A stretch of DNA of 64,000 nucleotides, from positions 1 to 64,000 of IMG/VR virus record IMGVR_UViG_3300017605_001304; one strand, 5' to 3'. Of the stretch, positions 39,837 through 48,172 are shown piece by piece. The stretch's first letter is position 1; each line of letters starts with the position of its first letter. Below the pieces are notes generated by a model. That model was not told where the DNA came from. It worked only from the letters and a program-made list of their open reading frames with translations, and did not search any database. The position numbers and the translations under genes were made by a program. The DNA is from a virus.

Positions 39837-39875
39837 CCGCCCGGGGCCGTACAGCATGGCGGTGACCCCGGGCGG
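39837..39875 (-). terminator. intrinsic terminator
   Basis: A 10-bp GC stem CCGCCCGGGG/CCCCGGGCGG around a 19-nt loop; minus-strand tail GGTTCTTTTTC. It ends the operon that begins at the 41.6 kb promoter. Confidence 0.85.
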
Positions 39876-39899
39876 CCTCGCAAAGGGAGAGGGCCTTCG

Positions 39900-40661
39900 T
39901 CAGGCCGTCTTGTTTTCCACGATCTTGTCCAGCTCGGCCATGGCCGACGCGTCGAAGAGGCCGTTGACGGCCGCCGCGGCGTGGTTCGCACCCGGGCCGG
40001 CGCCTTGGCGCCGCTGCTCATCCTCCGTGCCGACGAGGAGCCCGAGCTCGCTGGTTCGAGCGAGCTCCTCCAGCGCCTGCGCGTCGAGGTCCCGACTCTG
40101 CATCAGCGCGGCACGAAGGAGCCCCAGGAAGCCCGCCGCGCGCTCGACCGGGTCGATCGACGTGCGATAGTGGACCTCCAAGACCCCATCCTGCACCTCC
40201 AGGCGGAGCTCGGGCGCCACCTGCAGCGGACCGTTGAAGAGGGAACGCGGCGGGAGTCCGACCAGCTCTTCGAGCTTCAGGCACAGCTCGGCTTCGCGCG
40301 CCGCCTTGGCCTTCTTCTCCGCGAGGTGGTCCTTGCGGGTCTTGACCGCGGCGCGGACCTTCTCGCTGAACTCGCCGAGCTTCGCGACGATGCCGTCGAA
40401 GTTCGCCTTTCCGGCCCGCACCGGAAACCACTGGCTGTGGTGGCAGTAGCCGTGGTTCGTCTTGACGATCACCTGCTGCGTGTCCGCCCTGGTCGTTTCT
40501 CGGAGCTCGACGAGGACCTGGGGGGTCGGGTCCTCGCTCTCGGGATCGCGCTCGACCGGCTCGAACACGAGCGTGCCCACGAGCGACAGCGACTCGTAGC
40601 AGCCGAGGTCGGGGCGCCGCTTCCCGATCTCCTCCTTCAGGATGCGCATGTTCAGCTTCAC
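39900..40661 (-). CDS. hypothetical protein
   Basis: 253 residues. Beta-rich N-terminal domain (SLVGTLVFEPVE, PQVLVELRETT, NHGYCHHSQWFPV), then a long charged helix (KVRAAVKTRKDHLAEKKAKA) and an acidic C-terminal region. Last gene of the three-gene operon controlled by the second palindrome promoter. GGAGGAGAG precedes the ATG. No family recognised. Confidence 0.75.
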   Translation of the reverse strand: MKLNMRILKEEIGKRRPDLGCYESLSLVGTLVFEPVERDPESEDPTPQVLVELRETTRADTQQVIVKTNHGYCHHSQWFPVRAGKANFDGIVAKLGEFSEKVRAAVKTRKDHLAEKKAKAAREAELCLKLEELVGLPPRSLFNGPLQVAPELRLEVQDGVLEVHYRTSIDPVERAAGFLGLLRAALMQSRDLDAQALEELARTSELGLLVGTEDEQRRQGAGPGANHAAAAVNGLFDASAMAELDKIVENKTA

Positions 40662-40686
40662 GGTTCTCTCCTCCTTGACGAAGTCC

Positions 40687-41106
40687 TCAGTTCCTCTTGT
40701 CCAAGTCGTGGGCGATGTACGACTTCACCCGGTTCTTCGGTCCGTAGCCGGCGGGCTGGTTGCCGTCCCCGCCCGGCGGTCCGCCGGACGAGCCGCCCTG
40801 CGCGCCACCGGCGGTGCCGGGCCCGTTCTTGTCGTCGGCGCAGTGAGCCGCGAGCTCGGTGTAGCCGCAGTTGCGGCACTGGAGCTGCAGCCAGTCCGCG
40901 CTGCCGGACTTCTCGTCCTGCACGAACGGCGGCTGCTCGAACTCGGCCGCGAGCGCCTTCTGGTAGGTGGGCTTGAACCAGTTGCCGACGAGCGAGGTCG
41001 GCGACACACCCGGCATCGGGCCCTGCGTGCACTTCGGACACTCAGGCGGGAACTCGAACTTGGGCTTCTCGGGTTCCGGCTTCTCAGGCTTCGACTTCTC
41101 GGACAT
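40687..41106 (-). CDS. zinc-ribbon protein
   Basis: 139 residues. A basic/acidic PEKPEPEK lead is followed by C-P-K-C near residue 22 and C-R-N-C near residue 78, forming a split zinc ribbon, then a glycine-rich segment. GGGG lies six bases before the ATG; a GTG two codons further up is possible. Middle gene of the operon at 41.6 kb. Role unknown. Confidence 0.75.
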   Translation of the reverse strand: MSEKSKPEKPEPEKPKFEFPPECPKCTQGPMPGVSPTSLVGNWFKPTYQKALAAEFEQPPFVQDEKSGSADWLQLQCRNCGYTELAAHCADDKNGPGTAGGAQGGSSGGPPGGDGNQPAGYGPKNRVKSYIAHDLDKRN

Positions 41107-41137
41107 GGTCATCCCCTTTGCGAGAGAGGTTGAACGG

Positions 41138-41557
41138 TCACTCCTGCGGATCGATCTGCAGGATCAGTTGCGGGTCGGACGGCTTCTGCAGCTTCGCGAG
41201 CATCGTGGACGGCACGCGGCCGTTCTTCACGGCGTCGTTCCACTTCTCCGGCACGATCTTGCGGGCCGTGACCTCCGCCAAGAGGTCCGGCTTGAACCGC
41301 GCGAGGTAGCGCAGCGTCTTCTCGGCGTCGAGCGACGGCTTGAGGCCCTTCCAGAAGGTCATCGCGCGTCCGAGCCGACGCGCGGTCGACCCCTTCTGCG
41401 GGACGCCGTTCTTCTGCAGGAAGTCCGTGAGCCACTTCCGCCGCGCGTCGATCTCTTCCGCGTACGCGTCGATCTGCGCGCACACCTCGTCGACCAGCTC
41501 GCACGGCGTCTGCTGCTCGGCACTCTGCACGAACTTCGGTGGCTCCAACTTCGGCAT
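41138..41557 (-). CDS. hypothetical protein, first gene of palindrome-controlled operon
   Basis: 139 residues, mostly helical (LVDEVCAQIDAYAEEIDARRKWL; AEKTLRYLARFKPDLLAEV). GGGAG lies six bases before the chosen ATG; a TTG six codons upstream is less likely. About 30 bases of leader separate it from the promoter. No family recognised. Confidence 0.75.
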   Translation of the reverse strand: MPKLEPPKFVQSAEQQTPCELVDEVCAQIDAYAEEIDARRKWLTDFLQKNGVPQKGSTARRLGRAMTFWKGLKPSLDAEKTLRYLARFKPDLLAEVTARKIVPEKWNDAVKNGRVPSTMLAKLQKPSDPQLILQIDPQE

Positions 41558-41594
41558 CGCTCGCTCCCTGCTCAAGGTCCTCAGTACGGCGGAG

Positions 41595-41622
41595 AAGGTA
41601 TCAGACCTGGATTACAGGTCAA
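41595..41622 (-). promoter_or_regulatory. promoter overlapped by palindromic operator
   Basis: Minus-strand -35 TTGACC, 16-base spacer, -10 TACCTT. The palindrome GACCTGTAATCCAGGTC (41604-41620) fills the spacer exactly as at 39.77 kb. It would drive the three genes down to the terminator at 39.84 kb. Confidence 0.8.
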
Positions 41623-41631
41623 GCGGAAATC

Positions 41632-42681
41632 TTACTCCATCGGTGCGTGGGGAACCTTTACACGCGCGAGCCCCAGCGCCGCCTCGGTCAGCGCCCCTTG
41701 ATATGGAAGGGCCGCCTCCCGGAGCGCTACCCACTCCTCGGGAGGCAGGGACGCCGGGTCGTGCTCCTGCGGCAGGTTCACGAACGAGACGTCGAACCCT
41801 CGTGCGTGGAGCTGGCGGCACAGGCGAAACGCGTAGGGCTGCGCGTCTCCGTCGAGCGCCACGAAGAAGCGGAGATCGCGGCCCGCCAACCGCGGCATCG
41901 CGGCCAGCATCTCGACCTGCTCCGGCGACACGAACTTGCCGAAGCTCGCGAGCGCATCCGGCCCCGCACGAACGGCCGAGATCACGCCCTCCGTGATCGT
42001 CACGGAATCGATCTCGCGTCGACGCAGTGCACGCAGCACGTCGTGGTAGCGGTAGAGCCGGAGCTTGCGCGGACAGCCCGGCGACGAGAGGTACTTCGGT
42101 CCCGTCTCGTCCTTCGCGAAGGAACGCGCCGACCAGAAGTCGAGCTCACCGCTCGCGTTGTAGTTCGGGAAGAAGATCCGCTGCATGTAGCGGCGCGACC
42201 CGACCTGCAGCTCGTGCGACTCGATCACGTCCGGCGTGATGCCGCGCTCCTCGACCAAGTAGCGGTGGCTCTCCATGCCCTCGATGATCTTGAAGACGGG
42301 ACACGGGAACTCGGCGAGGACGTCTTCTGCTTGCGCGGGAGCACTCTCGGTTCCGAGCTCGACCAGCGCCGTCAGCATCTCATCCCACGACGTCGCGTGC
42401 GTCTCGACGCCAATGCCGAGCTTGCGCAGCAGCGTCGCGACCGTGCCCTTCGCTTCGCAGTTGTAGCAGATGAACCAGCCGGTGCGGCTGAACTTGCCCC
42501 GGCTCTCGCGCTTGAACGGATTGACCATCAGGCGGTAGCGCGTGTCATCACGTGCATGGCCACGCTGCACGCAGAAGGGGCAGCACCACGCGAGTTCTTG
42601 GTCCCCCATGCGACGCGGTTCGCCGAGCACGTCGACGACCTGTCCGAGCACCGACGGCAGCGGCATCCGGTCGGGCCGCAT
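41632..42681 (-). CDS. DnaG-type primase
   Basis: 349 residues. N-terminal zinc ribbon with cysteines 33/34, 37, 72 and 75 (CCPFC, ICYNC), then the primase core with a TOPRIM fold: TEG (230-232) and ALDGD (275-279). It is shorter than bacterial DnaG and lacks its helicase-binding domain, as expected for phage primases. It lies just downstream of the helicase gene, giving a replisome gene pair. Confidence 0.92.
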   Translation of the reverse strand: MRPDRMPLPSVLGQVVDVLGEPRRMGDQELAWCCPFCVQRGHARDDTRYRLMVNPFKRESRGKFSRTGWFICYNCEAKGTVATLLRKLGIGVETHATSWDEMLTALVELGTESAPAQAEDVLAEFPCPVFKIIEGMESHRYLVEERGITPDVIESHELQVGSRRYMQRIFFPNYNASGELDFWSARSFAKDETGPKYLSSPGCPRKLRLYRYHDVLRALRRREIDSVTITEGVISAVRAGPDALASFGKFVSPEQVEMLAAMPRLAGRDLRFFVALDGDAQPYAFRLCRQLHARGFDVSFVNLPQEHDPASLPPEEWVALREAALPYQGALTEAALGLARVKVPHAPME

Positions 42682-42682
42682 G

Positions 42683-42850
42683 TCAGCTCTCCAGCAACTT
42701 GAACTCGTGGCTGCAGTGCGTGCAGAACTGCTTGCTGGTGCCCTCGGTCACGTTGTGGATCGAGAGCGACGGGCGGTTGCATTTCGGGCAGGCGATCTGG
42801 GACTCAGCCTTGACCACCACCGGCGGCTGCGGGACTTGGGGCTGCTCCAC
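42683..42850 (-). CDS. small zinc-ribbon protein, GTG start
   Basis: 55 residues. PPVVVKAESQIACPKCNRPS and KQFCTHCSHEFKL give a C-x2-C...C-x2-C ribbon. The GTG has GAGGAGGAA six bases upstream and lies within the 3' end of the helicase gene (47-base overlap); the stop is two bases before the primase start. It could be a transcription- or replication-associated adaptor. Confidence 0.8.
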   Translation of the reverse strand: MEQPQVPQPPVVVKAESQIACPKCNRPSLSIHNVTEGTSKQFCTHCSHEFKLLES

Positions 42851-44282
42851 TGCGTTCCTCCTCGGGTCCGCGTTGGCGGATGAGACACCGACTCAGGTCA
42901 ACTTGCAGCGGGATCTTGAAGCGGTCAGGACCCGAGCGCACCTTCTCGACGAAGAGCGTCATGCGTCCCTGCTCGCGTTCGATGTCCGTCTGCGACAGCG
43001 ACATCACGATGTGCGCCTTCTGGATCTTCTTCACTGAGTCCGAGACGGCGTCCATCCCCACCGAATCCTGGCGGTCGTAGCGCGAGCGCTGGATCTGACT
43101 CGCCGTCCAGACCGGGCAGGACCAGTCATGCGCGAGGGAGATCAGCTCGGCGTAGACGTCGCCGAATACCATGTAGGTCGTGTCGTTCTTCTGCGAGGTT
43201 CCGTGTTGGCGCGTCGGCGAGAGCTCGTCGGCGTAGTCCACGAACAAGACGTCGGGACCGCGGCCATCATCCAGCGCCGAGCGAGCCACGACGGCTCGGA
43301 CGGAAGAGACGGGAGCTCCGGGGTTCACGTACCAGATGTGAATCGTGCCGCCGCCAAGGCTGCGCAGGTGGCGGGCGCCGGCCTTGTAGTCGTCGGTCTC
43401 CGTCTCGACGTCCGAGATTGCTTGCCCAGTCAGGCGTGCGAGACAACGCACGAAGACGTCGTAGGCCGGCAGCTCGTTCGTGATGTAGACGACGCGCTGG
43501 CCCTGCATCGAGGACGCCGCCGCCATGTTCACCAGGAAGCTCGACTTGCCGAGCCCGGTGCGACCGAGCACCAGTCCGAGCTGGCCGCCGCCCAATCCGC
43601 CGCGGAGCGCGCTGTCGATCTTGCTGAAGGTCGTCGCCACTCTCCGTTTCGGATCCGCGATCGTGGAGCGGCAGCGGGACGGGTTGTCCGCGTTCGTGAA
43701 CACCTCGATGCCGGTCCCAACTCCGGAGCCCTTGAGCAGGGCCCGCTGGATCAGCGGGAGGATCTCGAAGTGCTTCTCCGAGTCGTCCGCGTGGTCGCGC
43801 AGGATCTCGATCGACTCCTGCAAGCCTTGGGTGAGTGCCCGCATCCGGCCGAAGTCCGCGACCTTCTCCTGGACGTACTTGCGGTCCGACGGCAGGTCGT
43901 ACTTGTAGATCTCGGCGACGTACTGTCGCACCTGATCCGCAAGGCCGGGGTCGAGTCCGTGCCGCTCGATGAAGCGGTTGCACTTCTCCGTGACGGTCGC
44001 CTGCGACGGGATCTCGTGGTGCTTCTTCGCATGCCGCAGGGCGATGCCTGCGACCAAGGCGATGTATTCGTACTCGAAGTACGACGCGTCCAGGACGTCG
44101 GTCAGCTCGAACAGGAACGTCGGGTCACGCAGCATCAGAGAGACGACGCTGCGCTGGAAACCTTGTGCAAATGGATAGTGATACTTCGCGACACCGTTCG
44201 TCGTTGCATGGCCATTCGTGTGGCCGTTACCGTTCAGGCTCGGCAAGCGGTTGACCGCAACGCCGTTACCAGAATCAGTCAT
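42804..44282 (-). CDS. DnaB-type replicative helicase
   Basis: 492 residues. A polar, repeat-like N-terminus (NGNGHTNGHATTNG) precedes a helical N-domain and a RecA-fold ATPase: Walker A GRTGLGKSS (240-248), Walker B VLFVDYADE (345-353), and an arginine-finger region near TLFVEKVRSGPD. It unwinds the fork as a hexamer with the adjacent primase. The C-terminal 25 residues overlap the small zinc-ribbon gene. Confidence 0.93.
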   Translation of the reverse strand: MTDSGNGVAVNRLPSLNGNGHTNGHATTNGVAKYHYPFAQGFQRSVVSLMLRDPTFLFELTDVLDASYFEYEYIALVAGIALRHAKKHHEIPSQATVTEKCNRFIERHGLDPGLADQVRQYVAEIYKYDLPSDRKYVQEKVADFGRMRALTQGLQESIEILRDHADDSEKHFEILPLIQRALLKGSGVGTGIEVFTNADNPSRCRSTIADPKRRVATTFSKIDSALRGGLGGGQLGLVLGRTGLGKSSFLVNMAAASSMQGQRVVYITNELPAYDVFVRCLARLTGQAISDVETETDDYKAGARHLRSLGGGTIHIWYVNPGAPVSSVRAVVARSALDDGRGPDVLFVDYADELSPTRQHGTSQKNDTTYMVFGDVYAELISLAHDWSCPVWTASQIQRSRYDRQDSVGMDAVSDSVKKIQKAHIVMSLSQTDIEREQGRMTLFVEKVRSGPDRFKIPLQVDLSRCLIRQRGPEEERSGAAPSPAAAGGGQG

Positions 44283-44682
44283 CGTCGCCCTCCTCGGGCG
44301 GAGCGACCGGCTCCGCTCCGGACAACTTCTGCAGCGCGCTCTTCACGATCTTCTTCAGACGCACGCGGAGCGGTGGAGCTTCGGGGTAACGGCGGAAGAA
44401 ACTCGCCAACCAGCCACTGATGTTTTCCTTCAGGCCGGTGTGGTCCTTCAACTGCCGCAGAACCAACCAATGGAAGTTCCAGCGCGTCCAGCGATCGCAG
44501 GCGCGGATGAACTTGGTGAAGTTCACGCCTTCGGGGACAGGAAAGCCGACGGAGAATTCCGGGCGCATGGACCCGAAGTCGCCGGTCGGAATGGTCATCC
44601 CTACCGTGATCTGGATGTGATCCGGACGGATCACGATCTTCGACGGTTCAGCTTCGGCATCAGGTACATCGATCGTTTCCAC
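44275..44682 (-). CDS. hypothetical protein upstream of helicase
   Basis: 135 residues. Strand-rich N-half (SKIVIRPDHIQITVGMTIP), aromatic middle (CDRWTRWNFHWLVLRQL), basic helix and acidic tail (PPEEGDDD). It overlaps the helicase start by eight bases and follows the UvsW-like gene, suggesting a replication accessory role. No family recognised. Confidence 0.75.
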   Translation of the reverse strand: METIDVPDAEAEPSKIVIRPDHIQITVGMTIPTGDFGSMRPEFSVGFPVPEGVNFTKFIRACDRWTRWNFHWLVLRQLKDHTGLKENISGWLASFFRRYPEAPPLRVRLKKIVKSALQKLSGAEPVAPPEEGDDD

Positions 44683-44690
44683 AATTCCTC

Positions 44691-46142
44691 CTAGGCGACG
44701 TAGCGAGCCGGCAGGTCCATCTCGACGTCGATTTCCTCTTCCAGGTAACTCTGGATGCGCTCACGCGAGTGGTTGCGCAGGTAGTGATGCGTCAAGTCAT
44801 CGAAGTCGATGATGATCGTGTCCGTCTTTCCCTCGTGTGAAGTCATGCCACGGAACGCGCGCTGTATGGTTTTGATCGGACTCTTCAATCCTCCCGCTAA
44901 GATCACGGCATCAAGATGGGGAATATCAATCCCTTCGTCCAGCACTTGCGACGCGATCAACACTTCGATCTTGCCGGTGCGGAGAGACTCCACTACACCA
45001 TCATGATCCATGTTAGATCGGCGTAGTTTGCCGAGCGGGCTGATCGTCGAGAGCGTATCCGCCGACCACGTGAATGCCGCCGAGGCACCGGCCGTGTGGA
45101 TGCTCTTCAGCAGGCTCTCGCCGTGCTCGATCCGCGAGACCAGCAAGAGCACGTGCCGCCCCTCTTTGGCCAATCGACAAGCTGCATCGACGATGATCTT
45201 GTTGCGGGCCCGATTGACCACGATCCCGAGGCGGTACACCGTAGGAAAGTGATCGCCCGAGAACTTGGGCTGCGTGATCTTCGCCATGTAGAGCTTCGGG
45301 TTGGCGAGGAAGCCCTTGTCCCGCAAGTAGCTCGACGAGATGTCGTAGATCAGCGGGCCGGTGGCGCCGACCATGTAAAGGTCGATCGGCTTCATGCGCG
45401 TGCCACGGTCGTGGAACGGCGTGCCGGAGAGGCCGAAGCGCCAAGGAGCCGCGCACGCTCGTGCGGTCGCGAGCCAGCTATCCGAGCTGAGGTGATGCAC
45501 CTCGTCGAAGATCAGCAGCTCCCGCGATCCGACCAGCTCGCACGCCCACTCCTCGCGCCGGCCGAGCGCCCCGTAGAGCGTCTGGACGGTCGCGATCACG
45601 TGACGGCCCTTCACCTCGCGCACGCCATCTCCAATCGTGCAGAGGTCCGGGACGCCCCAGGCCGAGAACGTCTTGAAGTGCTGGTTCAGGAGACGCAGGC
45701 GGTCGACGACCAGCAGCGACGGAACGTCCAGCAGCTTGATCAGCGCGGCGGCGTAAGCGCTCTTGCCCGACCGCGGCGGCGAGCGAACCACACCGCGGCC
45801 GCGAGCCAGCATGCGCTCGATGGCGGCGAGCTGGTAATCACGCAGCGTGATGCCGTGCAGGAGGTCCGGCGGGATCGGCCGCGTCAGCGTCGGGATGTCG
45901 TGGCTCGACGTGTAGGGGTAGTGCAGGTCGTCGAGCCGCTCCTCGATCAGCGGCAACAGGCCGGACGGGAAGCTGCGGTTGCCGGCGTCGTAGTAGCGGT
46001 GGACGCCGTCCCAGCGCCCCTCCTGATACGCGCGGGACTTGAACTTGTCGGGGTCGTCGATCGTCAGGATGCGGCAGAGTGCTTCCCATTCAATCGGCGT
46101 CGCCTGCACGCGAACGTCGGTCGCACCCTGAATGAAATGCAC
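44691..46142 (-). CDS. UvsW-like superfamily 2 helicase
   Basis: 483 residues from a GTG with GGAGG upstream. Motif I SPPRSGKSA (121-129), motif II FDEVHH (212-217), a T-x-x motif QTLYGAL, motif III FGLSGTPFHDRG, and motifs V/VI ASQVLDEGIDIP and QRAFRG. The N-terminal 95 residues match the substrate-recognition segment of UvsW. It remodels branched DNA in recombination-dependent replication. Confidence 0.92.
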   Translation of the reverse strand: MHFIQGATDVRVQATPIEWEALCRILTIDDPDKFKSRAYQEGRWDGVHRYYDAGNRSFPSGLLPLIEERLDDLHYPYTSSHDIPTLTRPIPPDLLHGITLRDYQLAAIERMLARGRGVVRSPPRSGKSAYAAALIKLLDVPSLLVVDRLRLLNQHFKTFSAWGVPDLCTIGDGVREVKGRHVIATVQTLYGALGRREEWACELVGSRELLIFDEVHHLSSDSWLATARACAAPWRFGLSGTPFHDRGTRMKPIDLYMVGATGPLIYDISSSYLRDKGFLANPKLYMAKITQPKFSGDHFPTVYRLGIVVNRARNKIIVDAACRLAKEGRHVLLLVSRIEHGESLLKSIHTAGASAAFTWSADTLSTISPLGKLRRSNMDHDGVVESLRTGKIEVLIASQVLDEGIDIPHLDAVILAGGLKSPIKTIQRAFRGMTSHEGKTDTIIIDFDDLTHHYLRNHSRERIQSYLEEEIDVEMDLPARYVA

Positions 46143-46280
46143 TCAGCGCCTCCAGAGTCTCCGTTTCGGAGTTACTCGTTTGAGCTCAGCACGAAGCAAC
46201 TGCAGCTCGGCCTCACGCTTCACGATTTCGAGCTTGAGCATCAGCCGTTGCTCATCCGGCGTCAGGTAGTCCGTTGTCAT
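46143..46280 (-). CDS. small charged helical protein
   Basis: 45 residues: TTDYLTPDEQRLMLKLEIVKREAEL, then LRAELKRVTPKRRLWRR, a single charged helix with a basic end. Its stop overlaps the UvsW-like GTG leader and the GGAGG that serves that gene lies in its last codons. It is short but well placed; function unknown. Confidence 0.65.
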   Translation of the reverse strand: MTTDYLTPDEQRLMLKLEIVKREAELQLLRAELKRVTPKRRLWRR

Positions 46281-46500
46281 CGTGACTCTCCCCCGGTTCG
46301 TCGAGCTGGGCCTCGCAGTACCGCGCGAGCTGCATCGACAGGCCGTAGCAGGTGAACACGTTGCCGTAGATGAACGGCCAGCTCGCGTCGGACTCGGCGT
46401 CGTGGTTCAGCGTCAGGTGCAGCACGATCGCCTCGGAACGTCGCGCCAACGCCTTCGCGAGATCCTCCGTCGATACGAGATCGAGCTCGTCGTCGGTCAT
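46252..46500 (-). CDS. hypothetical acidic protein
   Basis: 82 residues; DELDLVSTEDLAKALARRSEAIVLHLTL, then an aromatic middle (WPFIYGNVFTCYGLSM) and an acidic end. The ATG lies 15 bases after a terminator hairpin with GGGAGGG between. It overlaps the next small gene by 29 bases. Function unknown. Confidence 0.75.
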   Translation of the reverse strand: MTDDELDLVSTEDLAKALARRSEAIVLHLTLNHDAESDASWPFIYGNVFTCYGLSMQLARYCEAQLDEPGESHDDNGLPDAG

Positions 46501-46517
46501 AGTCCCTCCCAAAGAAC

Positions 46518-46553
46518 ATGGGCCCGCAGAGTCTTTCGACCCTACGGGCCCAT
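46518..46553 (-). terminator. intrinsic terminator-like hairpin
   Basis: ATGGGCCCG pairs with CGGGCCCAT; an inner GTC/GAC pairing extends the stem. The minus-strand tail GTTCTTT runs into the ribosome site of the next gene. Confidence 0.75.
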
Positions 46554-46589
46554 TCCGGGCCTCCACCAACCGTCTCAGACTCGGCTGGT

Positions 46590-47330
46590 TTAGTTCATCA
46601 CGACCTGCTTGTCGTACTCGCGGTCGACCCACCGGATCTCGCCGCGTTCCAGGCGCTCTTTCTCGCCCTGGTTCCACGCCGGCCGGTTCGCCCGCTTCAA
46701 GACGTCGTCCTCGTCGTGCATGAGAGCCAGCGCCAGCGCGCCGACCCGGTCCTCGACCGGGTACTGGAAGCTCGCGTGCATGCAGAACTTGTCCTTCGGC
46801 TTGCCGTCGTGGTCGAGCAGGTAGAGCTCGCCGCCGAAGCCGGGGTTGATCTCGAAGATCCCCGCCTTGCCGCGGTAGCGGACGATCTTCTTCGTCCGCC
46901 AGTCGCGCATCTGCTCCTCGGAGAGGATGAGCGACAGCATCTGCTCGGCGGTCTGCCGCTGCTTGCGGCGCTTCCACCGACGCTGGACCTTCGCCCGGCG
47001 CTGCTCCTCCGCCGTCGGCGGGACGTACACCTGCTGGTTGACCTGCTGATGGTTCCAGTGCTGCGTGTACCGGATCTGCCCGGTCCAGTTCGACCAGATG
47101 ATCCCGGCGTTCGTGACGGTGACCGTGGACGCCCCGCTCTCCCCGTACGTAGCGTTCGTCCAGGTCTTCCAGACGATGGGCGCGCTGATCGTCGTCGCGC
47201 TGCCGGTCACGTAGTTCCAGTTGTTCCAGACCGCGTTGGTGTACGTGATGCCGCCCGTGACGGACGTGACGGACGTGTCGGAGTCCGTGTTGTATCCCGT
47301 GCCCCCGCTGGTTGCCGCGTAGTACGGCAT
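46590..47330 (-). CDS. hypothetical two-part protein
   Basis: 246 residues. Residues 1-85 are rich in T, S, N, G and W (GGTGYNTDSDTSVTS, AVWNNWNYVTG), like a small beta or fibre segment. A highly basic linker (RRAKVQRRWKRRKQRQ, about 108-123) leads to a C-terminal alpha/beta domain (GIFEINPGFGGELYLLDHDG). The mix suggests a virion-associated or injected protein. No family recognised. Confidence 0.75.
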   Translation of the reverse strand: MPYYAATSGGTGYNTDSDTSVTSVTGGITYTNAVWNNWNYVTGSATTISAPIVWKTWTNATYGESGASTVTVTNAGIIWSNWTGQIRYTQHWNHQQVNQQVYVPPTAEEQRRAKVQRRWKRRKQRQTAEQMLSLILSEEQMRDWRTKKIVRYRGKAGIFEINPGFGGELYLLDHDGKPKDKFCMHASFQYPVEDRVGALALALMHDEDDVLKRANRPAWNQGEKERLERGEIRWVDREYDKQVVMN

Positions 47331-47333
47331 CGC

Positions 47334-47609
47334 TCAGCCGCCAACGACCGCCGCGGCCATGATGACCGCCTTCGCCTCGGGGTCGAACTTGCGCATGACC
47401 TCGGCCTTCTCGCCGCTCTTCTTCACGGCGTAGCCGACCATGCCGCGCTTCACGCAGTCGTCGAACGTGCGGCGCGCCGTCTCGGTCTCGTCCTGGTTCT
47501 CCGGATCCCAGATGACCTTCACGTCACCGGCGCTCGGATCCATGTAGCGGAGTACGTGCGGCTCCTTCGAAGCCGCGCTCTCCTCCAACATCTGCAACGT
47601 CCCAGGCAT
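47334..47609 (-). CDS. hypothetical small protein
   Basis: 91 residues. HVLRYMDPSAGDVKVIWDPENQDE and a C-terminus GEKAEVMRKFDPEAKAVIMAAAVVGG, in the style of small phage DUFs that modulate or cap larger proteins. AGAAGGAG precedes the ATG. Located directly downstream of the 48 kb gene. No family recognised. Confidence 0.75.
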   Translation of the reverse strand: MPGTLQMLEESAASKEPHVLRYMDPSAGDVKVIWDPENQDETETARRTFDDCVKRGMVGYAVKKSGEKAEVMRKFDPEAKAVIMAAAVVGG

Positions 47610-47653
47610 CGCTCGTGCTCCTTCTGGTAAGTCCGCTCCTCCGAGCGGAGTGC

Positions 47654-48172
47654 TCAACTCACAGGACTCTTCGGCCCCTCCTCGGTCGGCGGCTTCTTCC
47701 GCCGTGGCCGCTTCGGAACGCTCGGCGAGTCCTGCCGGGTCATGTTCGGTACTTCCATCTTCTGGATCTCGACCTTGCCCTGGCCGGCTGCCATCTCGAA
47801 CAGCGAGTGGAGGAAGCCGCCGGGGGCGACGGGGTCGGCCTGCCGCGGCGCCGGCTGCGCGGCCAGCATGTCCTGCGCGAACTCCTCGGAGATCTTGCGC
47901 AGCTTGACGTAGCGCGTGTCGAACACGACGCGCTTCGGCTGCTTCGCGAGGTCGCCGCTGGCGGTCGCGAGCCACTCCAGGAGCAGCATCGGGTGCTCGT
48001 AGCGGATGATCTTGAACAGGTGGTTGCGCAGGTCGGGATCGGGACCGATCCACGCCTGCCCCCAGCCGCGCTGGATGAACGCCTTCGACTCGAAGTCCAT
48101 GAACCACGCCTGCTCGATCGTCACGAACACGCCAGGAAGGTAGTCGTCAGCGGGAAGGGTTTTCACGATCAC
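47654..48172 (-). CDS. hypothetical protein
   Basis: 172 residues. N-terminal half is compact and aromatic (LPGVFVTIEQAWFMDFESKAFI); the C-terminal third is a proline/lysine/arginine tail (RPRRKKPPTEEGPKSPVS). The start overlaps the stop of the KOW-like gene (ATGA). No family recognised. Confidence 0.75.
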   Translation of the reverse strand: MIVKTLPADDYLPGVFVTIEQAWFMDFESKAFIQRGWGQAWIGPDPDLRNHLFKIIRYEHPMLLLEWLATASGDLAKQPKRVVFDTRYVKLRKISEEFAQDMLAAQPAPRQADPVAPGGFLHSLFEMAAGQGKVEIQKMEVPNMTRQDSPSVPKRPRRKKPPTEEGPKSPVS

